The notes below the pieces were generated by a model, which saw only the letters and a list, made by a program, of their open reading frames with translations, was not told the origin of the DNA and searched no databases. From Methanobacteriota archaeon (GTDB lineage: Archaea; Halobacteriota; Methanosarcinia; Methanosarcinales; Methanoperedenaceae): DNA of 8,370 bases. Below, in pieces: positions 7,009 to 8,370 of this stretch. The DNA lies in contig JAHIFK010000187.1 in the NCBI GenBank assembly GCA_018900975.1, positions 1-8,370 of the forward strand. The letters run 5' to 3'. The translations under genes and the position numbers were made by a program. Positions within the stretch are counted from its first letter, which is position 1. Every line of letters starts with the position of its first letter.

Positions 7009-7668
7009 TTAAATCTTTTTTCTACCAGAAAGAAAAACTGCTGCCATAACCAGTACTGAAAAAATTATCTCGAATCCGGGAGTTGCTTCAGGTTCTTTAC
7101 TCTTGTTCATTTCTTCTTGGAGCTTTCTTTGTTCTTCTTCGTATTGCCTGGCCGCTTCTTCATTACTTTTCCTGGCTTCAAGCGCAGCTTCTTCACATTC
7201 GAAGCATCTGCTTTTATCGAATTTTATATTTACGTCTACACTTCCACCTGGTGTCCCGCCATTATTTGGAAGATATGAATTATCTTCAACGATATAATAT
7301 GTGCCGTCTTCCGGAACTTTAAATGAATAAGTAATATATTTTAAATTCAACCCCTTTCCAGTTGAATAGGGTGTATATGGATTTGCCCTGCCACTCTGAA
7401 CCATAGTCAGATAATCTGAAAAATTCTTAGAACTCAATATGAATGTATCTATTGAATCTCCACTAACTACCTCTATTGTTACATTAACTGTATCTGTACT
7501 GACTCCCTGGAATCTGTAAGAAAGATATTCATTAGTTCCAATTTTTTTCGTTTCAGACCAATAATCTGATGTTATTTCACGGATGGTTCCTTGTATCTCG
7601 ATTATCGCAAAGGCAGATGATATTAATATTGTTAATCCAAACAATGCAATTAAAACTAATTTTTTCAT
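7009..7668 (-). CDS. Secreted surface protein with PGF-CTERM anchor, function unknown
   Basis: This 219-residue exported protein was recognised by its ends rather than by a known domain. Residues 1-21 form a signal peptide (MKK, hydrophobic core, SSAFA cleavage site). Residues 22 to about 150 look like a beta-rich extracellular domain, with alternating polar and hydrophobic strands and KVPEDGTYYIVED resembling the end of PPC-type beta-sandwich domains. A CFEC motif stands at 155-158. A highly charged Glu/Arg/Lys-rich helix or coiled coil runs about 158-192. The C-terminus is TPGFE at 196-200, a hydrophobic segment at 201-214, then RKKI: the tripartite PGF-CTERM signal. In known archaeal systems archaeosortase A processes this signal and the protein is lipid-anchored. 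It is convergent with the ABC ATPase and transcribed alone. The start ATG (7666-7668) precedes a good signal peptide, preceded by a weak GGTGTGA. Confidence 0.85.
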   Translation of the reverse strand: MKKLVLIALFGLTILISSAFAIIEIQGTIREITSDYWSETKKIGTNEYLSYRFQGVSTDTVNVTIEVVSGDSIDTFILSSKNFSDYLTMVQSGRANPYTPYSTGKGLNLKYITYSFKVPEDGTYYIVEDNSYLPNNGGTPGGSVDVNIKFDKSRCFECEEAALEARKSNEEAARQYEEEQRKLQEEMNKSKEPEATPGFEIIFSVLVMAAVFLSGRKKI

Positions 7669-7718
7669 TTTACTTCACACCCATTTTCATTCATTACCCA
7701 GATTTTAAGTAATAATTA

Positions 7719-7728
7719 GTTTAAATAA
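7719..7728 (-). promoter_or_regulatory. Candidate TATA box for the PGF-CTERM gene
   Basis: On the minus strand TTATTTAAAC lies about 51 bases before the ATG. It resembles the archaeal TATA consensus and allows a leader of some 25 bases. The surrounding region is so AT-rich that other boxes are possible. Confidence 0.4.
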
Positions 7729-7762
7729 TTAATACTATAATTAATAGTGTAATTAATATTAT
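7727..7762. repeat. Three 12-bp tandem repeats upstream of the PGF-CTERM gene
   Basis: The core AATTAATA occurs at 7727-7734, 7739-7746 and 7751-7758, a spacing of exactly 12 bp. The four-base tails differ: CTAT, GTGT and TTAT. The array sits just upstream of, and overlaps, the candidate TATA box. Cores repeated on one helical face are typical of binding sites for an activator or repressor, but the sequence is simple enough to have arisen by slippage. Confidence 0.8.
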
Positions 7763-8060
7763 GGGATATATACATTACGTTTCATCATGACGATGGCCTT
7801 TCGTTAGCCATTTCAAATTAACAATCGCTGGCAAAACAATTCGATCTAGTGTCTTGTCAAGTGTCAATTAGCAACAAATAATCGAGATAAATTGATCTAT
7901 AGTATTCCGCCAAACTTCTGAAAAATGAAGATTTGTGTTTCCTGGAGCAAATACAATGGTAGCTCAGGAAAAAGATTCTGTTGATTGTTATGGGGTCTCT
8001 AGAAAACGAACCGCAGATAAGCGTACTATTAACACTTTCGATCAACATCATCTTTTACGG
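7763..8060. other. Non-coding stretch with no supported gene
   Basis: I see no convincing gene here. A 64-codon minus-strand frame (7857-8051) and a 44-codon plus-strand frame (7956-8090) both lack a recognisable family, a ribosome-binding site and protein-like composition. A repeated motif, GTGTC-TTGTCAA-GTGTCAA, lies at 7849-7867 and could be an old insertion-sequence end; I cannot name its family. Confidence 0.5.
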
Positions 8061-8110
8061 CGCTGGGGTTGCGACCCCAGACCCCGGTGAGGCGCCGCCT
8101 ATGGCGGGGT
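8061..8110. repeat. GC-rich palindromic island with alternative hairpins
   Basis: A GC-rich block in AT-rich surroundings. CTGGGGT (8063-8069) and ACCCCAG (8074-8080) form a perfect 7-bp stem with loop TGCG. ACCCCG (8081-8086) pairs with CGGGGT (8105-8110). CCGCC (8095-8099) and GGCGG (8103-8107) can instead form a tight 5-bp hairpin. TTTAATTTT follows directly, so it could end a plus-strand transcript. It resembles a repetitive extragenic palindrome, but copy number cannot be judged from one window. Confidence 0.75.
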
Positions 8111-8220
8111 TTAATTTTCGGTCCCTGGTTGCATAAAATCAATAGCTACAGATGAGTTCACTGTTGTCTTCTACTATTTGCTTTCACCAAGCCAACAGAA
8201 ATCCATACAAACACAAAGTA

Positions 8221-8255
8221 AAACAAATAAGATAGTATCCACTATCCGTTTGTTT
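8221..8255 (-). repeat. AT-rich hairpin downstream of the transposase tail
   Basis: AAACAAA (8221-8227) pairs with TTTGTTT (8249-8255), and inside it GATAGT (8231-8236) pairs with ACTATC (8241-8246) around a four-base loop. The stems are separated by a small internal loop (3 and 2 bases). It lies 27 bases past the transposase stop on the minus strand. It could be a transcript end, an element-end structure, or part of a non-coding RNA of the element. Confidence 0.6.
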
Positions 8256-8282
8256 GGTCTGTTCCCGTTCAATAGACAAAAA

Positions 8283-8370
8283 TTAATTTGGTTGCGGTTG
8301 ATATTCCTTATTATTCTTCAAAACCGAGTAAACTATCCTCAATAATTTAGCAGCTATCGCATTCAAAGCA
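8283..8370 (-). CDS. C-terminal end of an IS110/IS1111-like transposase, cut by window edge
   Basis: The minus strand is open from the window edge to a TAA (complement of 8283-8285) and gives the last 28-29 residues of a protein: ALNAIAAKLLRIVYSVLKN, then NKEYQPQPN. A basic helix of the form A-x-x-A-x-K-L-L-x-x-x-Y-x-x-L-K, followed by a short polar end with a tyrosine and proline, is how many IS110-family (Transposase_20) enzymes finish. These are DEDD/RuvC-like transposases with a catalytic serine. The catalytic parts lie beyond the window, so the family is a judgement from a short tail. The non-coding DNA downstream (to about 8112) may belong to the same element. Confidence 0.6.
   Translation of the reverse strand, partial: ALNAIAAKLLRIVYSVLKNNKEYQPQPN

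Noticed and set aside
7727..7762. CRISPR array or Borg-type tandem repeat
   Set aside because: Units are only 12 bp, three copies, with no spacers and no cas genes; far smaller than either kind of array.
7857..8051. 64-codon minus-strand open frame
   Set aside because: No recognisable motif, no ribosome-binding site, unusual composition, and it ends in the IS-end-like motif; treated as chance.
7956..8090. 44-codon plus-strand frame ending in the GC-rich palindrome
   Set aside because: Too short and unrecognised; its last residues (WGCDPRPR) come from the palindrome rather than from a protein family.
8061..8110. tRNA or structured RNA gene in the GC-rich island
   Set aside because: No cloverleaf, no T-loop GTTCGA-type sequence, and the stems overlap and compete; better described as a palindromic repeat.

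Overview
The window looks like archaeal chromosome, most likely from the Methanosarcinales or an ANME-2/Methanoperedens-type relative. The grounds are an archaeal Kae1, an archaeal NOG1-type GTPase, an HdrA with a fused MvhD domain followed by a polyferredoxin, and a PGF-CTERM surface protein. No rRNA or tRNA gene fixes the species, so the placement is inference.

Layout. Positions 1-261 (minus) hold the first 87 codons of kae1, running off the left edge. Positions 262-457 are its upstream region, with an AT-rich promoter candidate and a 10-bp inverted repeat. Positions 458-946 (plus) are the 3' end of an oligoendopeptidase F gene that has lost its catalytic part. Positions 1016-5668 (plus) form one compact cluster: nog1, hdrA-mvhD and an eight-cluster polyferredoxin, separated by 14 bp and 1 bp. 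The last two should act together as a soluble flavin and iron-sulfur electron-transfer (bifurcation) module. HdrB and HdrC, the disulfide-reducing partners, are not in the window.

At about 5669 the DNA changes character. Upstream is GC-rich archaeal coding sequence (3301-3360 is 37/60 G+C by hand count); downstream is AT-rich (5701-5760 is 14/60). The first gene past the boundary is a polar amino acid ABC permease lacking its N-terminus, followed by its intact ATPase (5673-6978). No substrate-binding protein is present. A convergent gene at 7009-7668 (minus) encodes a secreted PGF-CTERM protein; three 12-bp tandem repeats lie in its promoter region.

Positions 7669-8282 contain no gene I can support. 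They hold the tandem repeats, a GC-rich palindromic island (8061-8110) and an AT-rich hairpin (8221-8255). At the right edge (8283-8370, minus) is the C-terminal end of a transposase resembling the IS110/IS1111 family. Two truncated genes, the composition step and the transposase tail suggest repeated rearrangement. I found no clearly new multi-gene system. The best leads are the 5669 junction, the possible IS110/palindrome association, and the HdrA cluster-spacing variant.
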